A stretch of DNA of 64,000 nt, taken from Palsa-870 sp035937155 (GTDB taxonomy: Bacteria > Chloroflexota > Dormibacteria > Dormibacterales > Dormibacteraceae). A model generated the notes under the pieces. It ran no database searches. It was not told the origin of the DNA and saw nothing but the letters and a program-made list of their open reading frames with translations. Location of the stretch: contig DASYVJ010000003.1 in the NCBI GenBank assembly GCA_035937155.1, forward strand, positions 1 through 64,000, in the 5' to 3' direction. Shown here piece by piece: positions 50,622 through 58,046 of this stretch. The position numbers and the translations under genes were made by a program. The stretch's first letter is position 1; each line of letters begins with the position of its first letter.

Positions 50622-50628
50622 TTGGGCC

Positions 50629-50640
50629 TAGGTGCACCTA
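50629..50640. promoter_or_regulatory. DtxR/MntR operator, proximal
   Basis: TAGGTGCACCTA is a perfect 12-bp palindrome 7 bp upstream of the mntR ATG. On the minus strand it reads AATTAGGTGCACCTAGG, close to the TTAGG...CCTAA form of DtxR-type sites. Confidence 0.65.
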
Positions 50641-50671
50641 ATTCCAATCGCGGACGTGCCTATCACAAAAG

Positions 50672-50687
50672 ATAGGATAACCTAACT
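50672..50687. promoter_or_regulatory. DtxR/MntR operator, distal
   Basis: On the minus strand it reads AGTTAGGTTATCCTATC, which matches TTAGGTTAGCCTAA-type DtxR boxes over the first half. It lies 31 bp upstream of the proximal site, which is about three helical turns. Confidence 0.6.
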
Positions 50688-50721
50688 CTACGGCATCTTC
50701 GCTTCGTTAAACGCAGCGGCT

Positions 50722-50773
50722 CACTTCCCCCGCTAAGGGGGAAGTCGGCGCGTAGCGCCGGATGGGGGGCCGC
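50722..50773 (-). repeat. Double-hairpin intergenic repeat, subfamily II, copy H
   Basis: On the minus strand: CCCCCCATCC, the hairpin GGCGC-TACG-CGCC, then GACTTCCCCC-TTAG-CGGGGGAAG. It lies between the mntR promoter and the 3' end of the gene at 50787. Confidence 0.7.
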
Positions 50774-50786
50774 GTCTATCGCAGGG

Positions 50787-51539
50787 TTAGGCGCAGGCGC
50801 CTGTTGCTGAGGAGGCTGGGTTGTACGTGACGCTCACGTCCGGCGTCACAGTGACAGACCCGATAGACGTGATCACGGCCAGGTACGCTGCGCACCCTTC
50901 CGCCTGGTGGAAGTCGAAATTGACGCTAGTCACGCTAAGCCAACCGATTTCACTTCCTGAGTGGTGCATGCAGTAGTTGGTGTTATTTCCCTGGACGACG
51001 ACGCACTGGACGGCAGTGCTGAACTGCTTGATCGAGAGGATGCTCACCGACATGGGGCCGCTCGACGTGAGCTTCAGGTGATATGTGAACGTGTCCGGGA
51101 CGCCGGCCGCGAGATAGTTGCTCGAGCCGCTGACCGTCTGGGGGACGTTCCAGATGCCAAGTGTCGGGTGTGCCAGCTCAGCTGTGAGGGTGGTGACCTG
51201 GCCCTGCGACGAAGTCAGCTGGTGCTGCGTCGTAGTTAGCTGGGTCTGAAGGATCTGGTTACGCCCGGTTAGCTGCTCGTTCTGGGTCGTCAGCGCGCGA
51301 TCGGCATTCTGATAGTTGGTGTCGTCGACGTAAAGAATGCCCAAACCGCCCGCGGACACCAGCAACGCGGCCGCGAGGGCAGCTGTCCAGAGCCTGCGCT
51401 CGCGAGGCGCGTAAAGCGGCGCCCTGCTCGAGCTGAAGGCACTGGTCGCCGCCGGCGGCGAATATGCCTCGGCCGACTGAAGCTCGTCGGATTCAGTCGC
51501 GGGAGAGGTGGTGTCCAAGGGTCCAAGCCATGATCTCAT
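50787..51539 (-). CDS. Membrane-anchored protein with coiled coil and extracytoplasmic domain
   Basis: A 250-residue protein of unknown family. It has a hydrophilic N-terminus (about 50 residues), one membrane helix (about 51-70), a coiled-coil stretch with Gln/Thr heptads (LTGRNQILQTQLTTTQHQL, about 88-120), and a beta-rich outer domain with Cys residues (VQCVVVQG, NYCMHH, EGCAAYL) that may form disulfides. The closing strand is SVTVTPDVSVTYNP. It lies upstream of nothing known and next to the lipoprotein at 51559, with which it may be co-transcribed (19-base gap). Confidence 0.6.
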   Translation of the reverse strand: MRSWLGPLDTTSPATESDELQSAEAYSPPAATSAFSSSRAPLYAPRERRLWTAALAAALLVSAGGLGILYVDDTNYQNADRALTTQNEQLTGRNQILQTQLTTTQHQLTSSQGQVTTLTAELAHPTLGIWNVPQTVSGSSNYLAAGVPDTFTYHLKLTSSGPMSVSILSIKQFSTAVQCVVVQGNNTNYCMHHSGSEIGWLSVTSVNFDFHQAEGCAAYLAVITSIGSVTVTPDVSVTYNPASSATGACA

Positions 51540-51558
51540 TCCTCGGGCTCAGCGTTTG

Positions 51559-52782
51559 TCATGTTTGTCCGGGCCTCGGCCACGCGCCGAAGACGTCCTT
51601 GATTCGCGAGGGGCTTTCAGCCTGTAGGCCGACGTCGTAGGTGAACGTCTTGCCGTCCGGTTGGGTCGCGGGGCCTGGGCCGCAGGTTGACCCGCATGAC
51701 GCCTCCTCTATGAAGAAGATCGCCACGGTGTTGAGCCACACCGGAGACGAGCGGATGTTTGCCAGCTGCCCGCCACTCCGGCCGCCGTGTCCATAGACCC
51801 AGGCATGCGGTGTGCCGGGCGCGTCTCGAACGGTGAACGCAAGGTTGTCGTCACCCGCGTCGGCGCGCGGACGGATCCACGCGAGCGGCTGGCCGAAAGC
51901 TTGCGAGGCGCCTCCGCTCGAGTCCCACAGACTCACCACTGAGCCGAGCGGCGCTCGGAAGTAAAGCCGGCTGCCGGTGCTGCCCCACGTGGCCATCGTG
52001 CCCGAGGCCTGCGAGTAGGCGAGGCTGCCGTCGGTCGTGTGCCGGATCTGGAGGTGGTCGCCGGAAGACGTGAATGTCTGGACGAAGGCGAAGTACGCGC
52101 CATCCGGCGAGAAGCCGAGGTAGGTATCGTCCTCGCTGGGATTCACCCCACGTCCAGGAACAGGGCCCATCGTGGTGACGACACGGTCGCCGCCACCACT
52201 GAGCAGGTGCAGGTTGACGCCCGTTGCATCGGACGTGACGAAGACGAGGAAGCCGCGGTCGGGGCTCCACGCATGCAGCCCGTCCATGAAGCCGCCGCCC
52301 GTCCAGGTGGCGACCACGGTCGAGGTCCCCGTGAAAAGATCAAGGACAGCGACGAGGCTGTCACCGGGCGTGCCGGGGGATCCCCGCGTCGCCGACCACG
52401 AGATCATCGTCTGAGTGACCAGCTGCGGCGGCGACGTGGAACCACTGAGGGTGCAGATGGAATGCGGGTTTTTGGCATCCGTGACATCGGCGAGGATGGG
52501 GCTCGTCGAGCCCTGCATCACAAGCAGCGCCTCCTGCGTCGCCGGCGTGCCTGGGCAGCTCGCCTGGATTGCCGCCCAAGCGGGCACCGCGATCGGGCTC
52601 GGCACGGGGACGGGCGATGGCGACGGACTGGGGGATGGGCTGGGCGAGGGACTCGGGGACGGGCTCGGCGAAGGGCTCGGGGAATGTGAGGGCGAAGGGC
52701 TGGAACGTGCCACCACCGGTCCGTTCGGCGTGCAGCCGGCCACGGCCAGCAACAGTCCTGCGAGTACCCACCCCCTCCTCAC
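51559..52782 (-). CDS. Lipoprotein with (Ser-Pro)n linker and beta-propeller-like domain
   Basis: A secreted protein of about 407 residues from the GTG at 52782 (a TTG at 52839 gives a longer form). RRGWVLAGLLLAVAGC is a lipoprotein signal with lipobox VAGC. An uninterrupted Ser-Pro dipeptide tract follows, about 24 units, as a rigid wall-spanning linker. The globular part has repeated WS(P/A)D-like blades (LHAWSPDRGFLVFVTSD, LGFSPDGAYFAFVQTF, WGSTGSRLYFRAPLG), typical of TolB/WD40-like propellers. Function unknown; perhaps ligand or protein binding at the surface. The SP tract is encoded by a near-perfect hexamer-type repeat and is likely to vary in length. Confidence 0.7.
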   Translation of the reverse strand: MRRGWVLAGLLLAVAGCTPNGPVVARSSPSPSHSPSPSPSPSPSPSPSPSPSPSPSPVPVPSPIAVPAWAAIQASCPGTPATQEALLVMQGSTSPILADVTDAKNPHSICTLSGSTSPPQLVTQTMISWSATRGSPGTPGDSLVAVLDLFTGTSTVVATWTGGGFMDGLHAWSPDRGFLVFVTSDATGVNLHLLSGGGDRVVTTMGPVPGRGVNPSEDDTYLGFSPDGAYFAFVQTFTSSGDHLQIRHTTDGSLAYSQASGTMATWGSTGSRLYFRAPLGSVVSLWDSSGGASQAFGQPLAWIRPRADAGDDNLAFTVRDAPGTPHAWVYGHGGRSGGQLANIRSSPVWLNTVAIFFIEEASCGSTCGPGPATQPDGKTFTYDVGLQAESPSRIKDVFGAWPRPGQT

Positions 52783-52896
52783 ATGAGCTTGAAACGAACG
52801 TCGGCGGGCAGACGTTACGCGGGTCCCCTTTCGATGCAAGCGCCCAGAATAGTCGCTTATCGCTCGCGCCTAGTTAACGGTTAAGGAAGAAATCAA

Positions 52897-53340
52897 GTGA
52901 AAGTGGGTGGCCTGGTCGCCCTGGTACTCCTGGTGGCCGGCTGCGACAATCCAACCCCGCTCACGGCGACGGTCGCGACTTCAGCCACGCAGAATGTCGC
53001 GGTCGGGGGGCTCGCCCAGCTCGTGGTCAAGGTGACCAATACCGGGCCTGCCATCCCCCACCTTGGCCTCGTCTTCATGACGGCGGACAAGTGGTACGAG
53101 CACCACACCGTGTCCGACTTCGGCGGCTGCACGCTGTCCGCGGATTCATCGGCTTTCGATTGCGGCGACCTTGGAGTTGGCGTGACGGCGTCCTTCGTGA
53201 TCGTCGGGTCGGCAAAGGAGGCCGGCACCTTCAACTACCAGCTCGCCTTGAGGGAGCTCGCACGGCCTTTCGACTTTGTGAACGATCACCCCGACGGTGC
53301 CGACCTTCAGAAATGGGACGAGACGATCACGCCGACGTAG
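52897..53340 (+). CDS. Small lipoprotein with CARDB/DUF11-like domain
   Basis: A 147-residue protein. The signal VGGLVALVLLVAGC has a lipobox (LVAGC). The outer part has an immunoglobulin-like strand pattern (LAQLVVKVTNTGPAIPHLGL, ASFVIVGSAKEAGTFNYQL), as in CARDB/DUF11 repeats. The GTG start at 52897 has AAGGAAGAAATCAA ahead, a clear ribosome site. No partner is evident; it is divergent from the propeller lipoprotein. Confidence 0.65.
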   Translation: MKVGGLVALVLLVAGCDNPTPLTATVATSATQNVAVGGLAQLVVKVTNTGPAIPHLGLVFMTADKWYEHHTVSDFGGCTLSADSSAFDCGDLGVGVTASFVIVGSAKEAGTFNYQLALRELARPFDFVNDHPDGADLQKWDETITPT

Positions 53341-53410
53341 CCGCTGAGCGTCGCCTCCTCACTGCAATGGTCGTGAGTCGGAGCTAGCCTTTCGAAGCCC
53401 TGCATTCGAA

Positions 53411-54688
53411 ATGGACGAACTCGTGAGCGTTGCCGCATCGCGGCCGACGCGGCCGCCGCTTTGGCTGGCCGTCGGCGGCGTCGTCGCCGGCTGGGCCGCC
53501 GTTTATGACATCGGCGTTTGGCTTGTTCTCTTCGTTCAGCGACCGATCCACCCGGACTTCAGGATCTTTTACGTTGCTGCCGAAGCCGGCCTTCGCTATG
53601 GCTGGTCGAGCATCTACGACCTATCGACCCTGCGGTCCCTCTCGGCGGCTTTTCCGGCGGGGCAGAACTACATCACGTCCTCGCTGCCTTTCATCCACCC
53701 GCCACTTGTCGCGTGGCTCGTCGCGCCGCTGACCGCGCTGCCGCCGCCGGCCGCCTACGCGGTGTGGAGTGCGGTGTTGCTTGCAGCCCTGGTGTTGGCG
53801 TGGTTCATCGCGGCCCCGTACTCCGGCCTTAGGAAGGTTGTCTTTCTTCTGCTCGCACTGGCGCTCTGGCCTGTCCTGGACGCCTTCTTTTTTGGGCAGC
53901 CGTCGACCCTGCAGCTCGCGCTGCTGGCAGCCGCCTGGTGGATGTGTGCGAACGACCGGCCGCTCGCCGCCGGCGTGGCACTGGCCTTCGCGACCGCGCT
54001 CAAGCCGCACACCGTGATCCTGGTGCCTGTGGCGCTCGCGGTGAGTGGTCGTTACCGGCCATTCGTGAGCTGGGCGGCCACTTGCACGCTCATCGCCGCC
54101 GTCTTCGTGCTCACGTTGGGTCCTTCTGGTCTCAACAACTGGTGGCAAGCGCTCGTCTACGGCCAGACAGCCCCCGGGCAATCCCTGTACTACACGCCCG
54201 CCTATCTATTCGGAAGTGGTCCGGTCTCCTACGCTGTGGAAGCGCTGCAGGGAGCGATTGCGCTGGTGATCGCGCGGCGCCGGCGAGCCGACCTGAACGT
54301 GGTTTTCGCGGTGGGTCTTGTGGGCTCGCTGGCGTTTGCATTCCATCTTCACCAGTACGACTACGTCGAGCTGATCCTTGCCGCGTGGTTGATCCTGCGG
54401 ACCGCGCCTCCGCTCTGGCACCGCCTGTGGTTGCTAGCCGGTGTTGGCACGCTGCAGGCGCTCGACCTGGGACAACCGATTCCTCAGCTCGTATGGGATT
54501 TGGGTTGGCTGGTGATCCTCGCAGCCGGCATTTCCGCAGCTCATTCAGGCAGCCTCCCAGTTCGTGGCGATGGCGATTTGCGCGGCGGCCAGGGTCATCA
54601 GACCCGCGCAGACTCGGGAGTGAAGCGAGTTCTCGATCCCATCTTTGGTGGTCGCGGTGTGAGCGCCACTCCGTGGTTCGGGCCATAG
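53411..54688 (+). CDS. GT87-family (DUF2029) polytopic glycosyltransferase
   Basis: A membrane glycosyltransferase of up to 425 residues with about ten helices. DFRIFYVAAEAGLRYGWSSIYD at the first outer loop carries the Asp expected to be catalytic, and IHPPLVAWLVAPL and FGQPSTLQLAL are usual GT87 blocks; members move mannose or arabinose from polyprenyl-phosphate donors. The membrane core ends near residue 375. The last 50 residues (GSLPVRGDGDLRGGQG...) are antisense to the convergent HNH gene and look like an unnatural tail, perhaps due to a lost stop codon. Confidence 0.8.
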   Translation: MDELVSVAASRPTRPPLWLAVGGVVAGWAAVYDIGVWLVLFVQRPIHPDFRIFYVAAEAGLRYGWSSIYDLSTLRSLSAAFPAGQNYITSSLPFIHPPLVAWLVAPLTALPPPAAYAVWSAVLLAALVLAWFIAAPYSGLRKVVFLLLALALWPVLDAFFFGQPSTLQLALLAAAWWMCANDRPLAAGVALAFATALKPHTVILVPVALAVSGRYRPFVSWAATCTLIAAVFVLTLGPSGLNNWWQALVYGQTAPGQSLYYTPAYLFGSGPVSYAVEALQGAIALVIARRRRADLNVVFAVGLVGSLAFAFHLHQYDYVELILAAWLILRTAPPLWHRLWLLAGVGTLQALDLGQPIPQLVWDLGWLVILAAGISAAHSGSLPVRGDGDLRGGQGHQTRADSGVKRVLDPIFGGRGVSATPWFGP

Positions 54689-55117
54689 GTTTTTCGGGTC
54701 GGTTGGGTGGCCACCTAGCTCGAGCGGAATCAAGTGGTCTTCTTCGTAATCAGCCGGCACGGTGTCGGTGTAGCCGTAGGCCTTGATCTGTTGCCGCTTG
54801 AGGGCATCCGTGTAACGCGATGGAGGCCGGACGGTGGTCGTGTAACCGCTGACGCAGATGGTCGAGTGGATGTTGTCCTGAGTGACCCGGGGGTCGGCCA
54901 GCCCGGGGGTGCACACGGGGTCGGGCAGGCCGTTGGCGGAATGGCATTCGCCGCCAGCGGCAGTCACAGTCGGAGTCATAACGCTCTCGGGAGCTACTGG
55001 AGTTGCCTGTGACAAACCGAACGATTGCCAGGCGAGTACCACGCCAAGAATGAGTGCCACGAGGCAGACAGTCAGTAGAACGAGGAGGGCGATCCGTCCG
55101 CCTCTCTGCCTCAACAA
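54545..55117 (-). CDS. Secreted HNH-nuclease-like protein
   Basis: A 190-residue protein with an N-terminal membrane/signal helix (about 9-30) and an outer domain whose core is EEDHLIPLELGGHPTDPKNL followed by WPEP: the DH pair (127-128), the middle loop and Asn143 fit the HNH/beta-beta-alpha metal fold. The last helix contains AHTATTKDGIENSLHSRVC. Whether it is an active nuclease is not known. The TTG at 55117 follows a TACCAT box by 7 nt. It is convergent with, and overlaps by 144 bases, the GT87 gene. Confidence 0.7.
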   Translation of the reverse strand: MLRQRGGRIALLVLLTVCLVALILGVVLAWQSFGLSQATPVAPESVMTPTVTAAGGECHSANGLPDPVCTPGLADPRVTQDNIHSTICVSGYTTTVRPPSRYTDALKRQQIKAYGYTDTVPADYEEDHLIPLELGGHPTDPKNLWPEPRSGAHTATTKDGIENSLHSRVCAGLMTLAAAQIAIATNWEAA

Positions 55118-55158
55118 CGCGAGGATGGTAGCGGGGCGGTAACCTCACCCGAAAATCG
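55118..55158. promoter_or_regulatory. Divergent promoters, HNH-like gene and epimerase gene
   Basis: The minus strand has TACCAT (55130-55125), 7 nt before the TTG. The plus strand has TAACCT (55140-55145), 13 nt before the ATG at 55159. The two -10-like boxes are 9 bp apart, so simultaneous use is unlikely. Confidence 0.45.
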
Positions 55159-56115
55159 ATGCGAATCGTCATTAGCGGTGGGAGCGGGCAGGTCGGACAG
55201 ATTCTGGCTCGTCATTTCCACGCCCGAGGATTCGACGTTGCAACCGTGTCGCGTCATGTGCAGCCGGCGGCTTGGTCGACCATCGCGTGGGACGGACTTC
55301 GCCCCGGACAGTGGGTCAAAGAGATAGAAGGCGCTGATGTGGTCATCAACCTGGCCGGACGCAGCGTCAACTGCAGATACAACCGAGCGAACCGCCTGGC
55401 AATCATTCAATCTCGAATCCTCACCACCAGGCTCGTTGGTGATGCGATCGGCATGTCATCCCGCCCGCCCAAACTCTGGATGAATGCCAGCACGGCCACG
55501 ATCTACAGGCAGGCCAACGACCGCCCCATGGATGATATCCATGGCGAGATTGGAGGCAACGAGCCCGGCCTTCCATCGACCTGGCGCTTCAGCTACGACG
55601 TCGCGACCAGCTGGGAGCGCGCCTTCTTCGACGCCAAGACTCCAAACACGCGAAAGATCGCGCTGCGGAGCTCGATGATCATGAGTCCCGACAAAGGTGG
55701 TGTCATGGATACCCTGCTGAACCTGGTGCGGCTGGGCCTGGGAGGCACGGCCGGTTCCGGTCAGCAGTTCATGTCGTGGATCCACGACGCCGACTTCGGA
55801 CAAGCGATCGAGTTCTTGATCGCACGGGATGATCTGGACGGCTGCATCAACATCACCTCTCCAAACCCGGTACCCAATCGCGACTTCATGGCAGGTCTGC
55901 GGCGGGCGTATGGGGCGCCGATCGGACTACCTGCGACGACGTGGATGCTGGAAATCGGCGCCATTTTCCTGCGTACCGAAACCGAGCTCATCCTCAAGAG
56001 CCGGCGAGTTGTCCCCAGGCGGCTTCTCGATGCGGGTTTTAGCTTTCAGTTTCCGGAATGGACGCCCGCCGCACACGACCTCGTTCAGCGTTGGAGGTCA
56101 ACACCACTTTCGTGA
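55159..56115 (+). CDS. TIGR01777-family NAD(P)-dependent epimerase/sugar-nucleotide-like protein
   Basis: A 318-residue extended short-chain dehydrogenase. The cofactor motif GGSGQVGQILARHF is at residues 7-20, DVVINLAGRSVN at 60-71, and MSWIHDADFGQAIEFLI is the usual closing block. The fold is that of the SDR39U1/YfcH group, whose substrate is unknown. In the active-site stretch STATIYRQANDRP the SDR Tyr of the family is replaced or shifted, so activity is uncertain. Monocistronic. Confidence 0.82.
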   Translation: MRIVISGGSGQVGQILARHFHARGFDVATVSRHVQPAAWSTIAWDGLRPGQWVKEIEGADVVINLAGRSVNCRYNRANRLAIIQSRILTTRLVGDAIGMSSRPPKLWMNASTATIYRQANDRPMDDIHGEIGGNEPGLPSTWRFSYDVATSWERAFFDAKTPNTRKIALRSSMIMSPDKGGVMDTLLNLVRLGLGGTAGSGQQFMSWIHDADFGQAIEFLIARDDLDGCINITSPNPVPNRDFMAGLRRAYGAPIGLPATTWMLEIGAIFLRTETELILKSRRVVPRRLLDAGFSFQFPEWTPAAHDLVQRWRSTPLS

Positions 56116-56130
56116 TGGTGGTTTGGTGCC

Positions 56131-56529
56131 TTACGAGGCGCGGGCGCTTAGCTTGAAAGCGGATCGCACGAGCCGCCTGACCACAGGCCGCTCGGCATCG
56201 GCCGCAGAGCGCAGGGTGATGAACCGCGCGTCCTTGCCGCTGCCCTGAAGCAGGCCGCTGCCGTCGTCGAGCTCGCGCCCGCGATAGAAGAAGATGGTGG
56301 AGTGGTTCGGGAACGTGCCGATACCCACCACGTTGGCGCCGTCGACCGAGTAGCGGACGATCTTCCACATCGCGCTGCTGGAGCGTGGTGGCTGGCTGCG
56401 ATACGTGATCTCATCCGCCTTCGGAGCGACCTCCTTGACGGTCTTGATCGCAGCCTTTACCGTGGCGCGCACTGTCGGGGGAACCTTCTTGAGCTGTTCG
56501 GGGAGCGAGAACTCCGCGGCGGGTGTCAT
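56131..56529 (-). CDS. DUF1801/YdhG-like protein
   Basis: A 132-residue protein of the YdhG/DUF1801 fold: PPTVRATVKAAIKTVKEVAP, DEITYRSQPPR and GIGTFPNHSTIFFYRGREL are typical. Members are cytosolic, alpha/beta and largely uncharacterised. The ATG at 56529 follows TAAAAT (56543-56538) by 8 nt; the frame further to 56562 lacks a standard start of its own support. It is just downstream of the DUF5996 gene in the same direction (16-base gap), yet has its own promoter box. Confidence 0.75.
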   Translation of the reverse strand: MTPAAEFSLPEQLKKVPPTVRATVKAAIKTVKEVAPKADEITYRSQPPRSSSAMWKIVRYSVDGANVVGIGTFPNHSTIFFYRGRELDDGSGLLQGSGKDARFITLRSAADAERPVVRRLVRSAFKLSARAS

Positions 56530-56537
56530 CGGATCAA

Positions 56538-56543
56538 ATTTTA
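56538..56543 (-). promoter_or_regulatory. -10 box (TAAAAT) of the DUF1801 gene
   Basis: Minus-strand TAAAAT ends 8 nt before the ATG at 56529, overlapping the end of the upstream DUF5996 gene's intergenic gap. Confidence 0.5.
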
Positions 56544-56545
56544 GA

Positions 56546-57466
56546 TCAGCGCATCCGTTCAACCACCAGGCCGGGATCCCACCCCGTCAGGCGCGCGCCC
56601 GCGGCATAAGTGCTCTCGCAGAACTGGAGAATCGTGCCTCGAGGCTGGGCACTCGTGCGGACGTCGTCGTACAGGAGCGCAAACTCGCCTAGTTCCGAAT
56701 TCCAGCGTGCCTCAGATGGCTCGATTACCTGCTGGTCGATTCCGTCCGGTTTGGGATACGTGTACGAAAAGAACGCGGCATGTGGGAACTGTGGGTTGCC
56801 TGGCCAGAACCCCACGCAGATCTGCTCGGCATCGGCAGACAGCCGTTCGATTCGTCCAAATCGTGGTGGCGGCTCGACGACCCGACCCGAGAACCTGGTG
56901 ATGGCAAGGTCGAACGTGCTCCAGAAGAAGTGCACCGGAGACGTCCTCCCCCGATAGCGGGAACGATGATCTTTGAAGACAAGATCCACCTGCGACAACA
57001 CTCTCCAGAAGCGATTCGCCCACTCCGGCTCATAGGCCTTGTGGACGGTGTCTTCCGCAAAGGGAATCGGATCGCTGACCTCGTCGGGAATGGGCCGGAA
57101 GTCGGGTTCTATGCCCAGCGCGCTCAGGTTTGTTGTGAACTCCGCAAAGAAGTCCGCGACCGGTCGGGCGGTCAACGCAACCCGGCGAGTCTCCCCACGA
57201 GTGGTCTCGATGACAACCTGATGGTCGATGAGATCGACGTCAATCTGGAATATCAATCCGGCGTACGCCATCGGCGTCGTGGTCAGCCCGCGCGAGCTCA
57301 GATAGAGCGGAACGTTGGCCCACTGGGGTTCGAACGGGCTCAGCGCAAGCCGGACCTTGCCCACGATCTGAAGTTTCATGTGCAGCGTGTCCAGCGTGTC
57401 TTTCCATTCGCCGTAAGGCAGCTCGGGCCAGGCTTCCAGACTGGCGACCCGACTCCGGCCCTTCAC
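56546..57466 (-). CDS. DUF5996-family protein
   Basis: A 306-residue cytosolic protein of a family seen mainly in Actinobacteria and related phyla. The family opening WPELPYGEWKDTLDTLHM is present, then IVGKVRLALSPFEPQWANVP, LYLSSRGLTTTPM and GFWPGNPQFPHAAFFSY. Function not known. The GTG at 57466 overlaps the end of the CDGSH ferredoxin gene (GTGA), so the two are coupled and both may be under the TetR operator. Confidence 0.8.
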   Translation of the reverse strand: MKGRSRVASLEAWPELPYGEWKDTLDTLHMKLQIVGKVRLALSPFEPQWANVPLYLSSRGLTTTPMAYAGLIFQIDVDLIDHQVVIETTRGETRRVALTARPVADFFAEFTTNLSALGIEPDFRPIPDEVSDPIPFAEDTVHKAYEPEWANRFWRVLSQVDLVFKDHRSRYRGRTSPVHFFWSTFDLAITRFSGRVVEPPPRFGRIERLSADAEQICVGFWPGNPQFPHAAFFSYTYPKPDGIDQQVIEPSEARWNSELGEFALLYDDVRTSAQPRGTILQFCESTYAAGARLTGWDPGLVVERMR

Positions 57467-57972
57467 CTGCCGCGTGGATCCTCAGCTTTGCTCATCGGCT
57501 CGTCCAGCCGAGTTCGGACTGGGCTGAGATGGATTCGAAACGGAACCCCTGGCGCGCGAAACCCGACAGCGAGGTGCTGGTTGTCGCAGAACGGCTTGTG
57601 CTGCGATTCGCCGCAGCGGCAAAGCGTGGTTCGAGGCAGCGTCTCGATGGTGCCGTCCTCACGCCGGACTTCAATCTTGCCCGTTACCAGCAGTGGCCCG
57701 TCGCGCATCAGAGTTACTTTTGTCGGCCCGTCGGGATCCTCCGGCGGCCCACCATCCAGCCGCCTGTAAAGCAGTGCGCCACTCGGGCATCGCCGAACGA
57801 CTTCGGCCACGTCGTCTGCATCGGCCACGTCCGCCAAGATCCACGGCCGGCGCTTGAGGTCGAAGACTCGAGGGTGGCCGCGCAGGCATTCACCGACGTG
57901 GATGCAGATGTCCAGGTCAAAGCTGACCTCGATGTCTCGCCCGCGATAGACCTTGCGCACCCCACTCACCAT
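57463..57972 (-). CDS. Iron-sulfur protein: divergent ferredoxin (Fer4_19) plus CDGSH domain
   Basis: A 169-residue protein. The first part has a divergent 4Fe-4S domain (DICIHVGECLRGHPRVFD, then RCPSGALL, Fer4_19/DUF1271 style with three Cys). The second is a CDGSH-type zinc-finger-like 2Fe-2S domain with CRCGESQHKPFCDNQH (three Cys, one His ligand). The pair is common in bacterial electron-transfer proteins. The ATG at 57972 is preferred; an ATG at 58005 would add 11 residues. It is divergent from tetR across a shared operator, and coupled to the DUF5996 gene. Confidence 0.82.
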   Translation of the reverse strand: MVSGVRKVYRGRDIEVSFDLDICIHVGECLRGHPRVFDLKRRPWILADVADADDVAEVVRRCPSGALLYRRLDGGPPEDPDGPTKVTLMRDGPLLVTGKIEVRREDGTIETLPRTTLCRCGESQHKPFCDNQHLAVGFRAPGVPFRIHLSPVRTRLDEPMSKAEDPRGR

Positions 57973-58006
57973 ACGTCCGACTAAAAGGGGCCATTTCCTG
58001 GCCATG

Positions 58007-58040
58007 GATATAGAAAAACCGACCGTCGGTCTGTTATAGT
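58007..58040. promoter_or_regulatory. Divergent promoter with TetR-type operator
   Basis: A perfect palindrome ACCGAC-C-GTCGGT (58018-58030) lies between two divergent -10-like boxes: TATAGT on the plus strand (58035-58040, 6 nt before the GTG of tetR) and TATATC on the minus strand (58012-58007). The palindrome would occupy the spacer of both promoters, as in autoregulated TetR systems. Confidence 0.7.
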
Positions 58041-58046
58041 TTCGGT

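Noticed and set aside
11345..50773. CRISPR-like reading of the dispersed palindromic repeats
   Set aside because: Copies are kilobases apart, on both strands, with no spacer array and no cas genes.
54545..55117. Restriction or toxin-antitoxin system around the HNH-like protein
   Set aside because: The protein has a signal helix, and no methyltransferase or antitoxin-like gene lies beside it.
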